Shown in pieces: positions 51,601-53,816 of a stretch of 64,000 nucleotides of DNA; position 1 is the first letter of the stretch, and every line of letters starts with the position of its first letter. Under the pieces are notes generated by a model. It was not told where the DNA came from. It searched no databases and worked only from the letters and a program-made list of their open reading frames with translations. The stretch spans positions 11,792,815 through 11,856,814 of the forward strand of contig NC_064041.1 of the NCBI RefSeq assembly GCF_932526225.1, given 5' to 3'. The DNA is from Nematostella vectensis. Its lineage: Eukaryota > Cnidaria > Anthozoa > Actiniaria > Edwardsiidae. The translations under genes were made by a program, and so were the position numbers.

Positions 51601-53813
51601 ATTTACATGGTTAGTCTCATCTCAAAATACTTCATTTCAGGAGGTCAAAATGGTACAAAAATAACCTTTACTGGATCACATAACATCTGCTATGTAACAA
51701 AGATGCCACAAAGGGTTTTTTTAGATGGATTAACGAAACATTTTGCATGTTACTTTGCTTCTTTGAGAACGTTAGATTTGACTAACAAAATCCGTGCGAA
51801 CGATTTGAATCAATTCTATATTCCTCCTTTCTTGGTAAAAAAAAAATTAAGGAAAATCAACAATTAAACAATACTTTCAGTTGATTGTACATTGAAGATG
51901 TTGTGAACTGATTTGAGTTTAGGAAATCCATCGAAAGCACTGAGATTTTGTTCTCAAACACGCACTTTGAAACCTTAAAACTCTGGTTGATAAAATGTCT
52001 TTGTTTTACCAAGTCTTTAAATCTTATCTGTGGAATAAACTCGTGGAATGTATTCAGGGATACTGAGAGTACATTTATTTAAAATATTGTATTGATTTGT
52101 GTATTTATTAAAGAAGAATTTTGTCAAAAGAAGTTGTGTTTTGTTTCTTCGTGTTCACGATATTGAACAAATTTGAATAACGATATTGAACAAATTTGAA
52201 TAAGCTTGATAAATAATAGTCTAGTTTTTATATTTTCCTAGTTGTTTACAGATTAATTTGTACACTATCAGATTCCTCGTCTTTTTCTGAATAGGATGCA
52301 CGATTTGCTTTTATGTAATATTGTCTCGCAATTTACTGCGCATATGTGTTTTGCTTTCTGCTCGAGGGAATTTGCAAAACTTGTGAAAACTCCCAGGGAG
52401 AGAGCGATTCGCGTGCGCTATTATCCCAGGAGCGAATGGGTTAAAGATAGTAGTTAGGCGAACTGCCCTTATATGCCTTAAAGATAGTAGTTTAGCTTGT
52501 GTGATGAGTGGATGCATATATTACCTTCGATAATGGGCAGAACTCATGCTTCTTCTTCAGTCTATCCAAGCAGAACTTCAGCAAGACTTTGCAGGCCCTG
52601 ATTATTAGTGGCAAATTTGATGTGCCTAGGAGAGAAATACAAAGTTATTTTCATTGCATCACAACTCACACTTCTTTGAAATAAATTATCCCATTTTTTG
52701 CTAAACTTTACAAGTACAGTATTAAAAAAAAAACTTAGTTATGTCTATTGCTGTTCATATTTGTAAATATTAACAAAATAAATGAATTAGTAAACTTTTG
52801 TAGATATGTGTGATATATTCCACATAAAAGAGTTAAGTGAAAATGTATGTGGCTATTTTTCATATTTTTATATGTTACTGCATGGTACTTACATTGTCCA
52901 ATGTTTAGGCCAATATTGTGTGATAACAATGCTACGAAGGATGAGAAGAAACCCTCTTCTGTTGTGCCTTTAAGAATAACATCCTCACTAGAAAAAATGC
53001 AAAGAAAGAGGATTAAGAACAAATGAGGATGGAGCTATATCATTGATTTTATGCCTTTATTTTTCTATGTGAAGATAGGTGTATGTTGGGGGAATTTGAC
53101 AGCATTTCCATAACACAGATAGAGTATTAGCATTTGACATTTAGCATTTGACATGCCATGGCTACATGTCAATACTTGAGAGTATTTGAAGGAAGTGTGA
53201 CCGGGTAGTAAAGCAAACGGTGGTAAATTTGTTGTTCAGCAGAGTCCATGAATTATTGGTTTATGCATAGTTCGCAGTCAGTTTTCAAAGTACGTTCTTC
53301 GTTTTTTTTTTCATTGTTTAATAGAGTTCACCTCCAACACTAAACATATTATTCTTCTAAAAAGAAATATAGTTAAACAGATACAACTGAGAAAGGAATA
53401 CAATACAATGTAGTGTTGGGGAGTGTTGATGAAAGTGAAAGTTGTGCGTCGTGAGATCGTAAGCTCTCAGAAATACGTTGCATAAAACAGCTTGCTTATG
53501 AGTAAAAATGCTCTAACAATATAATACGAGGCCTACCTATAGAAGTTTTTGTGCATGCAAATGAGAAGCGAAAGGACTGGGAAAATTTAAGTTATCGAAT
53601 GAGTTTTTTTACCTCTGAACACAAGAAGTAAAATGTACTTACTTCCGTTCTAAATAGCAGTATGTATATCGTTTGTTACTTGTAAACTAGACAACAACGG
53701 TGCATAATTTACCTTTTACAGACAGTAGTACATAGTGCAGGAAGTCCTGACTTGGAAAAAGACGAAACAGTTGAACTAAGTAAGTCAACACATTCCTGCC
53801 AAGTAGCCGCCAT
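224..53813 (-). CDS. UBR4: UBR4 E3 ubiquitin ligase, 5' two thirds (56 coding exons, 3' end outside window)
   Basis: UBR4 is a giant cytoplasmic and microtubule-associated E3 ligase that recognises N-degrons through a UBR-box zinc finger. In mammals it partners with KCMF1 and calmodulin. Fifty-six exons were joined by eye using GT donors and AG acceptors with phase kept throughout, giving 10,051 coding nt (3,350 residues) with no internal stop. The start is the ATG at 53811-53813, in the context GCCAATATGGCGG. Recognisable blocks in order: N-terminal helical repeats; UBR box (about 1653-1725, exon 26); a probable beta-propeller region (about 1890-2350, containing [26 protein letters not shown] and [17 protein letters not shown]); a UIM-like segment (about 2817-2835, exon 43); and further helical repeats to a Lys/Asp/Glu-rich stretch in exon 56. 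Human UBR4 is about 5,180 residues, so the C-terminal catalytic hemi-RING region must lie left of base 1. The assignment rests on recognising the family, and the intron-exon map is inference from the sequence. Confidence 0.96.
958..1036 (-). CDS. UBR4: UBR4 coding exon 55
   Basis: Residues 3265-3291: [20 protein letters not shown] then YCIQEKS, matching MEHLKACAEIAAQRTINWQK. Acceptor aacag, donor gtgagt. A longer open frame on the same bases (907-1119) is a shadow. Confidence 0.93.
1549..1705. repeat. 74-bp tandem duplication at the exon 54 donor
   Basis: Two copies, starting GCGAGTTTGTCA at 1549 and 1623. The right copy runs into the last 13 nt of exon 54 through its donor. The left copy lacks the 8 bp that hold the donor (ACTTACCA). 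Confidence 0.85.
1693..1777 (-). CDS. UBR4: UBR4 coding exon 54
   Basis: Residues 3236-3264, ending [11 protein letters not shown], matching ALQYDTLISL of UBR4. Acceptor tgtag, donor gtaagt. The last 13 nt are part of a 74-bp tandem duplication. Confidence 0.88.
1800..2311. repeat. Decayed tandem array of exon 53 3' end (about 120-bp unit, 4 extra copies)
   Basis: GCCTAACTCCTCGCAT-type anchors recur near 1815, 1943, 2061 and 2180, with the functional copy at 2302. Each unit carries the reverse complement of the end of exon 53 plus following intron. The donor GT is lost in the copies at 1943 and 2061. Units are separated by a TACACCTAG-TATAGGGTAT segment. Confidence 0.82.
2312..2397 (-). CDS. 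UBR4: UBR4 coding exon 53
   Basis: Residues 3208-3236: [20 protein letters not shown] then LDYHMRGVR, matching [20 protein letters not shown]. Acceptor tgcag, donor gtaagg. Four decayed copies of its 3' end follow in the intron. Confidence 0.95.
2506..2727. mobile_element. Palindromic MITE in intron 52
   Basis: About 220 bp with imperfect inverted ends (CACACTAGTGACATAAC versus GTTATGTCCCTAGTGTG) and an inner inverted pair AAGCCCAACATAACGAC / ATCGTTGTGTTGGGCTT. No coding capacity. Superfamily not assigned. Confidence 0.75.
2836..2883 (-). CDS. UBR4: UBR4 coding exon 52 (48-nt microexon)
   Basis: Residues 3192-3207: [16 protein letters not shown], matching YLMIQQTPFVRRQVRK of UBR4. Acceptor ttcag, donor gtaagg. 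Confidence 0.94.
3208..3285 (-). CDS. UBR4: UBR4 coding exon 51
   Basis: Residues 3166-3191: [20 protein letters not shown], matching IKKITDTNSRIPPPVFDHSW of UBR4. Acceptor ttaag, donor gtaggt. Confidence 0.9.
3582..3653 (-). CDS. UBR4: UBR4 coding exon 50
   Basis: Residues 3142-3165: [20 protein letters not shown] then LPYQ, nearly identical to [24 protein letters not shown]. Acceptor cccag, donor gtaaac; 24 codons. Confidence 0.96.
4050..4465. repeat. 104-bp tandem array of exon 49 3' half and donor (4 copies)
   Basis: ACTCAC donor complements sit exactly 104 bp apart at 4050, 4154, 4258 and 4362, the last being the functional exon 49. Each copy reads, on the minus strand, a pyrimidine tract, CTAG, about 35 nt ending TATGTCAAG (TATGCCAAG at 4154), then GTGAGT. 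The copies are nearly identical, so the array is recent. Confidence 0.95.
4368..4463 (-). CDS. UBR4: UBR4 coding exon 49
   Basis: Residues 3110-3141, ending [16 protein letters not shown], matching [15 protein letters not shown] of UBR4. Acceptor tccag, donor gtgagt. The 3' half and donor recur three more times downstream in a 104-bp tandem array (4050-4361). Confidence 0.95.
4805..4927 (-). CDS. UBR4: UBR4 coding exon 48
   Basis: Residues 3069-3109: [20 protein letters not shown], matching VDYCLHVLKSLLEYWKSQQN of UBR4. Acceptor tgcag, donor gtaagt. Confidence 0.94.
5125..5480. repeat. Degenerate about 120-bp tandem repeat derived from exon 47 3' end
   Basis: Copies of TGTTCCCAG..ATTATGTTTG recur near 5160, 5270 and 5396, with a fourth at 6838 next to exon 47. 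Parts at 5234 and 5358 resemble the exon 47 end plus donor (ACCTCACTAGATGTTCTGCT). The array is split by the transposon block 5483-6820. Confidence 0.7.
5483..5711 (+). mobile_element. MITE rich in CGAAATTTCGG motifs, copy 1
   Basis: About 230 bp with AGTACTGACGGAA at one end and AAATTTCGGAAGGACT at the other. It is full of TTCGCCGAAATT-type words and matches the element at 26685-26893 in opposite orientation. Confidence 0.75.
6275..6830 (+). pseudogene. Tc1/mariner-like transposase remnant
   Basis: The frame from 6332 reads an N-terminal paired-like HTH ([17 protein letters not shown]), a second HTH and a GRPR-like GRLRKIT, then [20 protein letters not shown]. After a frameshift near 6740 it continues in another frame as [16 protein letters not shown], which holds the first catalytic Asp of the DDE domain. 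The rest of the catalytic domain is absent, so the copy is dead. It lies in UBR4 intron 47 on the opposite strand. Confidence 0.8.
6909..7013 (-). CDS. UBR4: UBR4 coding exon 47
   Basis: Residues 3034-3068: [20 protein letters not shown] and [10 protein letters not shown], matching KKNERSALNEVHLVVMRLLS and VFMSRTKSGS. Acceptor accag, donor gtaaac. Degenerate copies of its 3' end lie in the next intron. Confidence 0.94.
7333..7437 (-). CDS. UBR4: UBR4 coding exon 46
   Basis: Residues 2999-3033: [20 protein letters not shown] and [10 protein letters not shown], matching ILMLTTDLDGEDEKDKGALD and LIAELGMDKK. Acceptor ttcag, donor gtgtgg. Confidence 0.95.
7735..7919 (-). CDS. UBR4: UBR4 coding exon 45
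   Basis: Residues 2937-2998, ending [14 protein letters not shown], matching [14 protein letters not shown] of UBR4. Acceptor ttcag, donor gtggga. Confidence 0.95.
8099..8296 (-). CDS. UBR4: UBR4 coding exon 44 (disordered linker)
   Basis: Residues 2871-2937: [18 protein letters not shown] and [20 protein letters not shown], matching the [20 protein letters not shown] linker of UBR4. Acceptor tacag, donor gtacta. Confidence 0.92.
8760..9010. repeat. GATGATGGT-type simple repeat
   Basis: Imperfect trinucleotide-like (GATGATGGTGGT) low-complexity tract in intron 43. The short open frames across it are artefacts of the repeat. Confidence 0.85.
9055..9319 (-). CDS. UBR4: UBR4 coding exon 43 (UIM-like segment)
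   Basis: Residues 2783-2871. It contains [20 protein letters not shown], very close to the [19 protein letters not shown] of UBR4. The acidic-x-Ala-Leu-x-Leu pattern resembles a ubiquitin-interacting motif, though binding is not shown here. It ends NLSDTTASG. Acceptor tacag, donor gtaaga. Confidence 0.95.
9813..10076 (-). CDS. UBR4: UBR4 coding exon 42
   Basis: Residues 2695-2782: [20 protein letters not shown], matching [20 protein letters not shown], followed by an acidic then Gln/Pro-rich disordered linker. Acceptor acag, donor gtatgt. Confidence 0.94.
10406..10527 (-). CDS. UBR4: UBR4 coding exon 41
   Basis: Residues 2654-2694: [20 protein letters not shown], matching [20 protein letters not shown] of UBR4. 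Acceptor tccag, donor gtaagt. Confidence 0.94.
11112..11222 (-). CDS. UBR4: UBR4 coding exon 40
   Basis: Residues 2617-2654: [20 protein letters not shown], matching FITQLVNHFWKLHASKPKN of UBR4. Acceptor cacag, donor gtaagt. Confidence 0.93.
11720..11891 (-). CDS. UBR4: UBR4 coding exon 39
   Basis: Residues 2560-2617: [20 protein letters not shown], matching [20 protein letters not shown] of UBR4. Acceptor catag, donor gtaaca. Confidence 0.95.
11945..12175. repeat. Decayed repeats of exon 38 3' end
   Basis: TATGGTTGTGGTAGGAGCCC-like words recur at about 11951, 11991, 12073 and 12138. The functional copy is the exon 38 end at 12731. The copy at 12071 keeps the donor context ACCTTATGG. The LINE fragment at 12191-12710 separates these from the exon. 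Confidence 0.75.
12191..12710 (+). pseudogene. LINE 3' fragment (CR1/L2-like reverse transcriptase C-terminus)
   Basis: A frame from 12191 to the TAA at 12478 reads [20 protein letters not shown] then [20 protein letters not shown], the typical C-terminal tail of CR1-like non-LTR elements. About 230 bp of AT-rich 3' UTR follow. It is 5'-truncated and opposite in strand to UBR4. Confidence 0.75.
12731..12926 (-). CDS. UBR4: UBR4 coding exon 38
   Basis: Residues 2494-2559: [20 protein letters not shown], matching APASVQQQSKSLLASLHTSR of UBR4. Acceptor tttag, donor gtacac. Its 3' end is echoed several times in the following intron (11945-12175). Confidence 0.94.
13315..13510 (-). CDS. UBR4: UBR4 coding exon 37
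   Basis: Residues 2429-2494: [20 protein letters not shown], then [12 protein letters not shown], matching VDPAGVTMIDAVKIYGKTKEQFGWPDEP of UBR4. Acceptor tacag, donor gtgagt. Confidence 0.95.
13983..14202 (-). CDS. UBR4: UBR4 coding exon 36
   Basis: Residues 2356-2429: [20 protein letters not shown], and [20 protein letters not shown], matching LNLSRSRWFDFPFTREEALQ of UBR4. Acceptor gatag, donor gtaaaa. Confidence 0.95.
15508..15718 (-). CDS. UBR4: UBR4 coding exon 35
   Basis: Residues 2285-2355: [20 protein letters not shown], then [15 protein letters not shown], matching [20 protein letters not shown] and LQVYNAQQIKHRL. It is separated from exon 34 by a 7.3 kb intron, the longest in the window. 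Acceptor tccag, donor gtaaga. Confidence 0.96.
16300..16550 (+). repeat. Left terminal inverted repeat of the 6.7 kb element
   Basis: 251 bp matching the reverse complement of 22724-22974 with very few differences. Contains the palindrome GCGCAGATCTGCGC at 16428-16441. Confidence 0.93.
16683..20486. repeat. Three tandem 1,268-bp units
   Basis: Units start GAATTTGTTAGAATAGG at 16683, 17951 and 19219. By eye, units 2 and 3 share single-base states that differ from unit 1 (for example TTTTATACC versus TTTCATACC, GTCAGCAT versus GTCGGCAT), so the last duplication is the most recent. Each unit carries three GCGCAG-NN-CTGCGC palindromes. Confidence 0.95.
20487..22300. repeat. Degenerate internal repeats of the 6.7 kb element
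   Basis: Several copies of a block with TACGGGATTCGCTGATACAT and GAGCAGTCCTGCGC, followed by TTATTGGCTAATGC and a GCGCAGGGCTGCGC-type palindrome. Spacing is a few hundred bp and the blocks partly match the end of the 1,268-bp unit. Confidence 0.85.
22607..22653. repeat. Perfect 22-bp hairpin with 3-nt loop
   Basis: Arms 22607-22628 and 22632-22653 are exact inverted copies (CTTTGACTAAATACAATA...) around GCT. It lies about 70 bp inside the right TIR. Confidence 0.9.
22724..22974 (-). repeat. Right terminal inverted repeat of the 6.7 kb element
   Basis: Inverted copy of 16300-16550, containing GCGCAGATCTGCGC at 22833-22846. Its outer end is 20 bp from the exon 34 splice donor. Confidence 0.93.
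22996..23186 (-). CDS. UBR4: UBR4 coding exon 34
   Basis: Residues 2222-2285: [20 protein letters not shown], then [14 protein letters not shown], nearly identical to UBR4. Acceptor accag, donor ATAAG/gtgggc. The donor is about 20 bp from the end of the 6.7 kb transposon. The first 32 nt and the acceptor are duplicated 59 bp upstream (23214-23272). Confidence 0.96.
23155..23272. repeat. 59-bp tandem duplication at the exon 34 acceptor
   Basis: Copies start GCCTTTGATGAGGCTGCC at 23155 and 23214. Each contains the first 32 nt of exon 34 and its acceptor AG. The upstream copy (in transcript order) is slightly diverged. Confidence 0.9.
23658..23869 (-). CDS. UBR4: UBR4 coding exon 33
   Basis: Residues 2151-2221: [20 protein letters not shown], matching SPALCQWSEVMNHPGLVCC of UBR4, and [10 protein letters not shown]. 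Acceptor cctag, donor gtatgt. Confidence 0.95.
24315..24627 (-). CDS. UBR4: UBR4 coding exon 32
   Basis: Residues 2047-2151, the longest exon here. It has [34 protein letters not shown] and [20 protein letters not shown], matching UBR4. Acceptor cgcag, donor gtcagt. Confidence 0.97.
24778..25452. mobile_element. Foldback element with 112-bp internal tandem repeats
   Basis: Ends GGATCACTTCACCTATCTGG and its inverse, with long inner arms of ACGTAAATCGTAGGACGAT words in both orientations. The centre has three 112-bp direct repeats (GCTGGCTGTC at 24961, 25073 and 25185). It sits in UBR4 intron 31 and has no ORF. Confidence 0.8.
25673..25869 (-). CDS. UBR4: UBR4 coding exon 31
   Basis: Residues 1981-2046: [20 protein letters not shown] and [20 protein letters not shown], among the best conserved UBR4 segments. 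Acceptor tacag, donor gtgagg. Confidence 0.97.
25932..26159 (+). mobile_element. MITE family with AAAGCCGCATT..TTTACTTCC ends, copy 1
   Basis: Inverted ends AAAGCTGCATTATCACCAG / CTGGTGACAAGACGGCTT. The interior TGTCTATTGGAAGTTTCTTT is shared with 35722-35972. Confidence 0.75.
26328..26442 (-). CDS. UBR4: UBR4 coding exon 30
   Basis: Residues 1943-1981: [20 protein letters not shown], then VPFTVLSIT, almost identical to UBR4 orthologues. Acceptor cttag, donor gtacag; 1 nt carried over. Confidence 0.97.
26685..26893 (-). mobile_element. CGAAATTTCGG MITE, copy 2
   Basis: Reverse-orientation relative of 5483-5711, sharing ends ATATAAGTCTATCCGAAATTT and CTGTCAGTACTT. Confidence 0.75.
26969..27151 (-). 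CDS. UBR4: UBR4 coding exon 29
   Basis: Residues 1882-1942: [20 protein letters not shown], then [20 protein letters not shown] and [11 protein letters not shown], nearly identical to the UBR4 family. Start of the predicted beta-propeller region. Acceptor gtcag, donor gtgggt. Confidence 0.97.
27519..27722 (-). CDS. UBR4: UBR4 coding exon 28
   Basis: Residues 1814-1881 with [19 protein letters not shown], matching ALSELHTVEKAVEMTDQLM of UBR4. Acceptor tgcag, donor gttagt. Confidence 0.95.
27975..28238 (-). CDS. UBR4: UBR4 coding exon 27
   Basis: Residues 1726-1813, starting [20 protein letters not shown], matching ALVKRTPSSGMSSTMKESAF of UBR4, then a Ser/Gly-rich linker. Acceptor cccag, donor gtaaag. 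Confidence 0.94.
28412..28629. mobile_element. MITE with CCTTTGTCAGCCACC ends
   Basis: Left end CCTTTGTCAGCCACCATTTTG, right end GTGTGGCTGACAAGGG. A looser relative (TTTTGTCACCC..ATCCATTTCCATC) lies near 38800-38960. Confidence 0.6.
28716..28934 (-). CDS. UBR4: UBR4 coding exon 26: UBR-box zinc finger
   Basis: Residues 1653-1725 and almost exactly one domain. It starts [20 protein letters not shown], then carries [30 protein letters not shown] and [19 protein letters not shown]. The Cys/His ligands of the UBR zinc finger are all present and the block is nearly identical to vertebrate UBR4. In UBR proteins this fold binds N-degrons. Acceptor ttcag, donor gtaaca; phase 0 at both ends. Confidence 0.98.
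29100..29630. repeat. CATCATCACC-rich low-complexity tract
   Basis: Imperfect CATCATC/ACCATC simple sequence with degenerate longer repeats (ACCGACTCTTCA...) in intron 25, ending at the exon 25 donor. The open frames across it are composition artefacts. Confidence 0.8.
29632..29878 (-). CDS. UBR4: UBR4 coding exon 25
   Basis: Residues 1570-1652, containing [20 protein letters not shown] and an acidic tail with [16 protein letters not shown], matching EVDSDWVEELAVEEED just before the UBR box in UBR4. Acceptor ttcag, donor gtatgt. Confidence 0.94.
30510..31140. repeat. 630-bp (CAA)n microsatellite with CAG/CCA/AGC variants
   Basis: Almost pure CAA triplets broken by GCAAGC and CACAAC variants. 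The whole tract stays in one triplet register, which creates long open frames (polyGln, polyThr, polyAsn and their complements) in several frames. It is intronic (intron 24) and antisense to UBR4. Confidence 0.95.
31351..31557 (-). CDS. UBR4: UBR4 coding exon 24
   Basis: Residues 1501-1570, with [20 protein letters not shown] and [12 protein letters not shown], matching LGTLTPMATEMLA and LQLHNAAVDWLS of UBR4. Acceptor cacag, donor gtaaca. Confidence 0.92.
32223..32424 (-). CDS. UBR4: UBR4 coding exon 23
   Basis: Residues 1434-1501, containing [20 protein letters not shown], matching PVRLQAWLTRMTTSPPKDSD of UBR4. Acceptor tgcag, donor gtaatg. Confidence 0.93.
32720..33330. repeat. Minisatellite, 50-60-bp unit, about 11 copies
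   Basis: Unit approximately GATGACATATC-CTAAAGAAGATAATAATGGT-GTGATAAACAATCACAACAA with indels, in intron 22. Confidence 0.85.
33423..33625 (-). CDS. UBR4: UBR4 coding exon 22
   Basis: Residues 1366-1434, [20 protein letters not shown] and [18 protein letters not shown], matching LDESILEECLQYLEKQL and KFCNRVLKFFTKLFQL of UBR4. Acceptor tcaag, donor gtgagc. Confidence 0.92.
33858..34023. repeat. 83-bp tandem duplication at the exon 21 donor
   Basis: Two essentially identical copies (GAAACCCTAAAATCAAGCCC at 33858 and 33941). Each includes the last 31 nt of exon 21 and an intact GTATTG donor. Confidence 0.95.
33993..34229 (-). CDS. UBR4: UBR4 coding exon 21
   Basis: Residues 1287-1366, containing [20 protein letters not shown], matching ESVAEISSNSLERILGPAES of UBR4. 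Acceptor tccag, donor gtattg. The last 31 nt and the donor are repeated 83 bp further on (33858-33940). Confidence 0.94.
34875..35124 (-). CDS. UBR4: UBR4 coding exon 20
   Basis: Residues 1204-1287: [20 protein letters not shown], matching NLPSSVQTVCESWNNINTNE, and [18 protein letters not shown], matching SLKHTLLSLVRLTGDLI. Acceptor acag, donor gtgagt. Confidence 0.96.
35178..35540. repeat. CATCACCATCACCATCTC simple repeat
   Basis: Imperfect CATCACCATC tract in intron 19, with TCTTCATCACAATCACC repeats. Confidence 0.85.
35722..35972 (+). mobile_element. MITE family with AAAGCCGCATT..TTTACTTCC ends, copy 2
   Basis: Ends AAGGCCGCATTGTCGCCAG / CTGGTGACAATGCGGCTTT, homologous to 25932-26159. 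Confidence 0.8.
36022..36191 (-). CDS. UBR4: UBR4 coding exon 19
   Basis: Residues 1147-1204, [20 protein letters not shown] followed by [10 protein letters not shown]. The chosen frame is the only one with no stop that also joins exons 18 and 20 in phase. A second frame near the 3' end reads plausibly but is closed by a TGA. Acceptor tccag, donor gtactt. Confidence 0.85.
36269..37268 (+). mobile_element. TTAA-flanked 1,000-bp element, copy A
   Basis: Flanked by TTAA at 36265-36268 and 37269-37272. The ends CACATTGACCCC and GGAGTCAATGGG form a short imperfect TIR. TTAA targets and short TIRs are typical of piggyBac-type transposons. It contains short ORFs shared with copies B and C but no transposase. 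Lies in UBR4 intron 18. Confidence 0.88.
37791..38790 (+). mobile_element. TTAA-flanked 1,000-bp element, copy B
   Basis: Nearly identical to copy A and in the same orientation and intron. Right flank TTAA; left flank TAAA (one change). Confidence 0.88.
39190..39413 (-). CDS. UBR4: UBR4 coding exon 18
   Basis: Residues 1073-1147. It contains [20 protein letters not shown], matching IPSLQSIYTLDAAISKVQV, and [20 protein letters not shown]. Acceptor tgcag, donor gtaaga. Confidence 0.94.
39870..39989 (-). CDS. UBR4: UBR4 coding exon 17
   Basis: Residues 1033-1072: [20 protein letters not shown], aligning to DHLIKQGMKAEHASSLLELA of UBR4. Acceptor aaag (weak), donor gtaggc; phase 0 on both sides. 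Confidence 0.88.
40396..40491 (-). CDS. UBR4: UBR4 coding exon 16
   Basis: Residues 1001-1032, beginning [20 protein letters not shown], equivalent to CDILHTLRWSSRLR of UBR4. Acceptor tgcag, donor gtacaa. Confidence 0.92.
40898..41161 (-). CDS. UBR4: UBR4 coding exon 15
   Basis: Residues 913-1000. It contains [18 protein letters not shown], matching YAALTALLAAGSQLDTV, and [20 protein letters not shown], matching ILWRILGILPPSKTYINQL. Acceptor ttcag, donor gtaagt. Confidence 0.96.
41311..42311 (+). mobile_element. TTAA-flanked 1,001-bp element, copy C
   Basis: Same family, orientation and length as A and B, flanked by TTAA at 41307-41310 and 42312-42315, in UBR4 intron 14. Confidence 0.88.
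42500..42620. repeat. (CAA)n/(TAA)n microsatellite
   Basis: CAACAACAA passing into about 30 TAA triplets, ending shortly before the exon 14 donor. Confidence 0.95.
42637..42870 (-). CDS. UBR4: UBR4 coding exon 14
   Basis: Residues 835-912, starting [16 protein letters not shown] and containing [20 protein letters not shown], matching HPRFYCVLSPEASEDDLNRL of UBR4. Acceptor tgcag, donor gtgagt. The donor is followed by a (TAA)n tract in the intron. Confidence 0.95.
43763..43983 (-). CDS. UBR4: UBR4 coding exon 13
   Basis: Residues 761-834, containing [20 protein letters not shown], near-identical to NVEHLQMLLLIFHNFTETGR of UBR4, and [19 protein letters not shown]. Acceptor ttcag, donor gtgtgc. 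Confidence 0.96.
44732..44963 (-). CDS. UBR4: UBR4 coding exon 12
   Basis: Residues 684-761. It contains [20 protein letters not shown], matching WPLYIHPQSLSVLSRLLLI, and [13 protein letters not shown], matching VWDRFLSTMKQNA of UBR4. Acceptor aatag, donor gtaatt. Confidence 0.94.
45125..45252. repeat. Degenerate about 43-bp tandem repeat across the exon 11 donor
   Basis: GGTTATGGATA..CTGGAGTGTGTCTGGC recurs at 45125, 45168 and 45210. The last copy contains the exon 11 end and donor. Confidence 0.7.
45230..45481 (-). CDS. UBR4: UBR4 coding exon 11
   Basis: Residues 600-683, starting [20 protein letters not shown] and containing [11 protein letters not shown]-type helices that match the ASIIKEVDKD region of UBR4. 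Acceptor tgcag, donor gtacgt. The 3' end lies inside a short degenerate tandem repeat (45125-45252). Confidence 0.9.
45644..45810 (-). CDS. UBR4: UBR4 coding exon 10 (acidic linker)
   Basis: Residues 544-599, containing [20 protein letters not shown], an acidic and serine-rich stretch at the position of the acidic linker of vertebrate UBR4. Acceptor tacag, donor gtaagt; phase fits on both sides. Confidence 0.87.
45945..46075. repeat. Short dispersed repeat (CTGCCAACCCCCCAG..CCGGGAGACTCC)
   Basis: Inverted CCGGGAGACTCC / CTCCCGG words typical of a short palindromic repeat in animal genomes. Only one copy is in the window, so the call is tentative. Confidence 0.4.
46384..46790 (+). pseudogene. 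LINE fragment (reverse transcriptase C-terminal region)
   Basis: Reads [20 protein letters not shown] then [20 protein letters not shown] and [20 protein letters not shown], the conserved post-RT block of CR1/L2-like LINEs. It then shifts frame ([16 protein letters not shown]). 5'-truncated, in UBR4 intron 9 on the opposite strand. Confidence 0.82.
47131..47269 (-). CDS. UBR4: UBR4 coding exon 9 (low-complexity linker)
   Basis: Residues 498-544, a Ser/Thr/Lys/Pro-rich linker beginning [20 protein letters not shown]. Poorly conserved in the family. The call rests on the splice sites (ttcag acceptor, gtatgt donor) and on phase agreement with exons 8 and 10. Confidence 0.82.
47541..47775 (-). 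CDS. UBR4: UBR4 coding exon 8
   Basis: Residues 419-497. It contains [20 protein letters not shown], matching QRIQRLIDSVPLMNLLLTL of UBR4. Acceptor tgtag, donor gtaagt. Confidence 0.92.
48271..48455 (-). CDS. UBR4: UBR4 coding exon 7
   Basis: Residues 358-419, containing [20 protein letters not shown], matching SSRRAGGEHYQNFQLL of UBR4. Acceptor tacag, donor gtaagt. Confidence 0.92.
48838..49135 (-). CDS. UBR4: UBR4 coding exon 6
   Basis: Residues 258-357. It contains [20 protein letters not shown], matching [16 protein letters not shown] of UBR4, then a Lys/Pro-rich linker. Acceptor tacag, donor gtgagt; ends in phase 0. Confidence 0.93.
49629..49868 (-). CDS. UBR4: UBR4 coding exon 5
   Basis: Residues 178-258. 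It contains [20 protein letters not shown], matching SLQELGGSEKLLRVCLNLP of UBR4. Acceptor tgtag, donor gttagt. Confidence 0.92.
50258..50493 (-). CDS. UBR4: UBR4 coding exon 4
   Basis: Residues 100-178, starting [20 protein letters not shown], equivalent to LIKGLCTGCSRLDR of UBR4. It continues into a low-complexity acidic linker. Acceptor cacag, donor gtacaa; 2 nt carried over. Confidence 0.92.
50891..50933. repeat. 37-bp tandem repeat split by the TTAA element
   Basis: TTAAAGATAGTAGTTAGGTG then AACTGCCCTTACATGCC before the insertion, with continuing copies at 52441-52500. The element occupies one of the repeat's own TTAA sites. Confidence 0.85.
50934..52440. mobile_element. TTAA-flanked 1.5 kb element in intron 3
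   Basis: TTAA at 50930-50933 and 52441-52444; ends CCCATTCGCTCC and GGAGCGAATGGG form an exact 12-bp TIR. The CCC/GGG ends plus TTAA fit a piggyBac-type non-autonomous element. It is inserted inside a 37-bp tandem repeat. Confidence 0.88.
52525..52625 (-). CDS. UBR4: UBR4 coding exon 3
   Basis: Residues 66-99, containing [20 protein letters not shown], which aligns to the ACKVLIEFSLLRL block of UBR4. Acceptor cctag, donor gtaata; ends in phase 0. Confidence 0.9.
52893..52987 (-). CDS. UBR4: UBR4 coding exon 2
   Basis: Residues 34-66. It encodes [20 protein letters not shown], matching the conserved FYSSFVALSTH region of UBR4. Acceptor ttctag, donor gtaagt; 1 nt carried over. Confidence 0.9.
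53713..53813 (-). CDS. UBR4: UBR4 coding exon 1 (start codon)
   Basis: Residues 1-34, beginning [14 protein letters not shown]. The ATG sits inside AATATGGCGGC, and the donor AAAG/gtaaat leaves 2 nt carried into exon 2. There is no longer in-frame upstream start with good context. The N-terminus differs in length from vertebrate UBR4, which is usual for this poorly conserved end. Confidence 0.82.
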
Positions 53814-53816
53814 ATT
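53806..53816 (-). promoter_or_regulatory. YY1-type motif overlapping the UBR4 start codon
   Basis: Minus strand AATATGGCGGC matches the YY1 consensus AANATGGCGGC, with its ATG being the inferred start codon. In animals YY1 sites often sit at the start of TATA-less housekeeping genes. No TATA box is obvious nearby. Confidence 0.5.
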
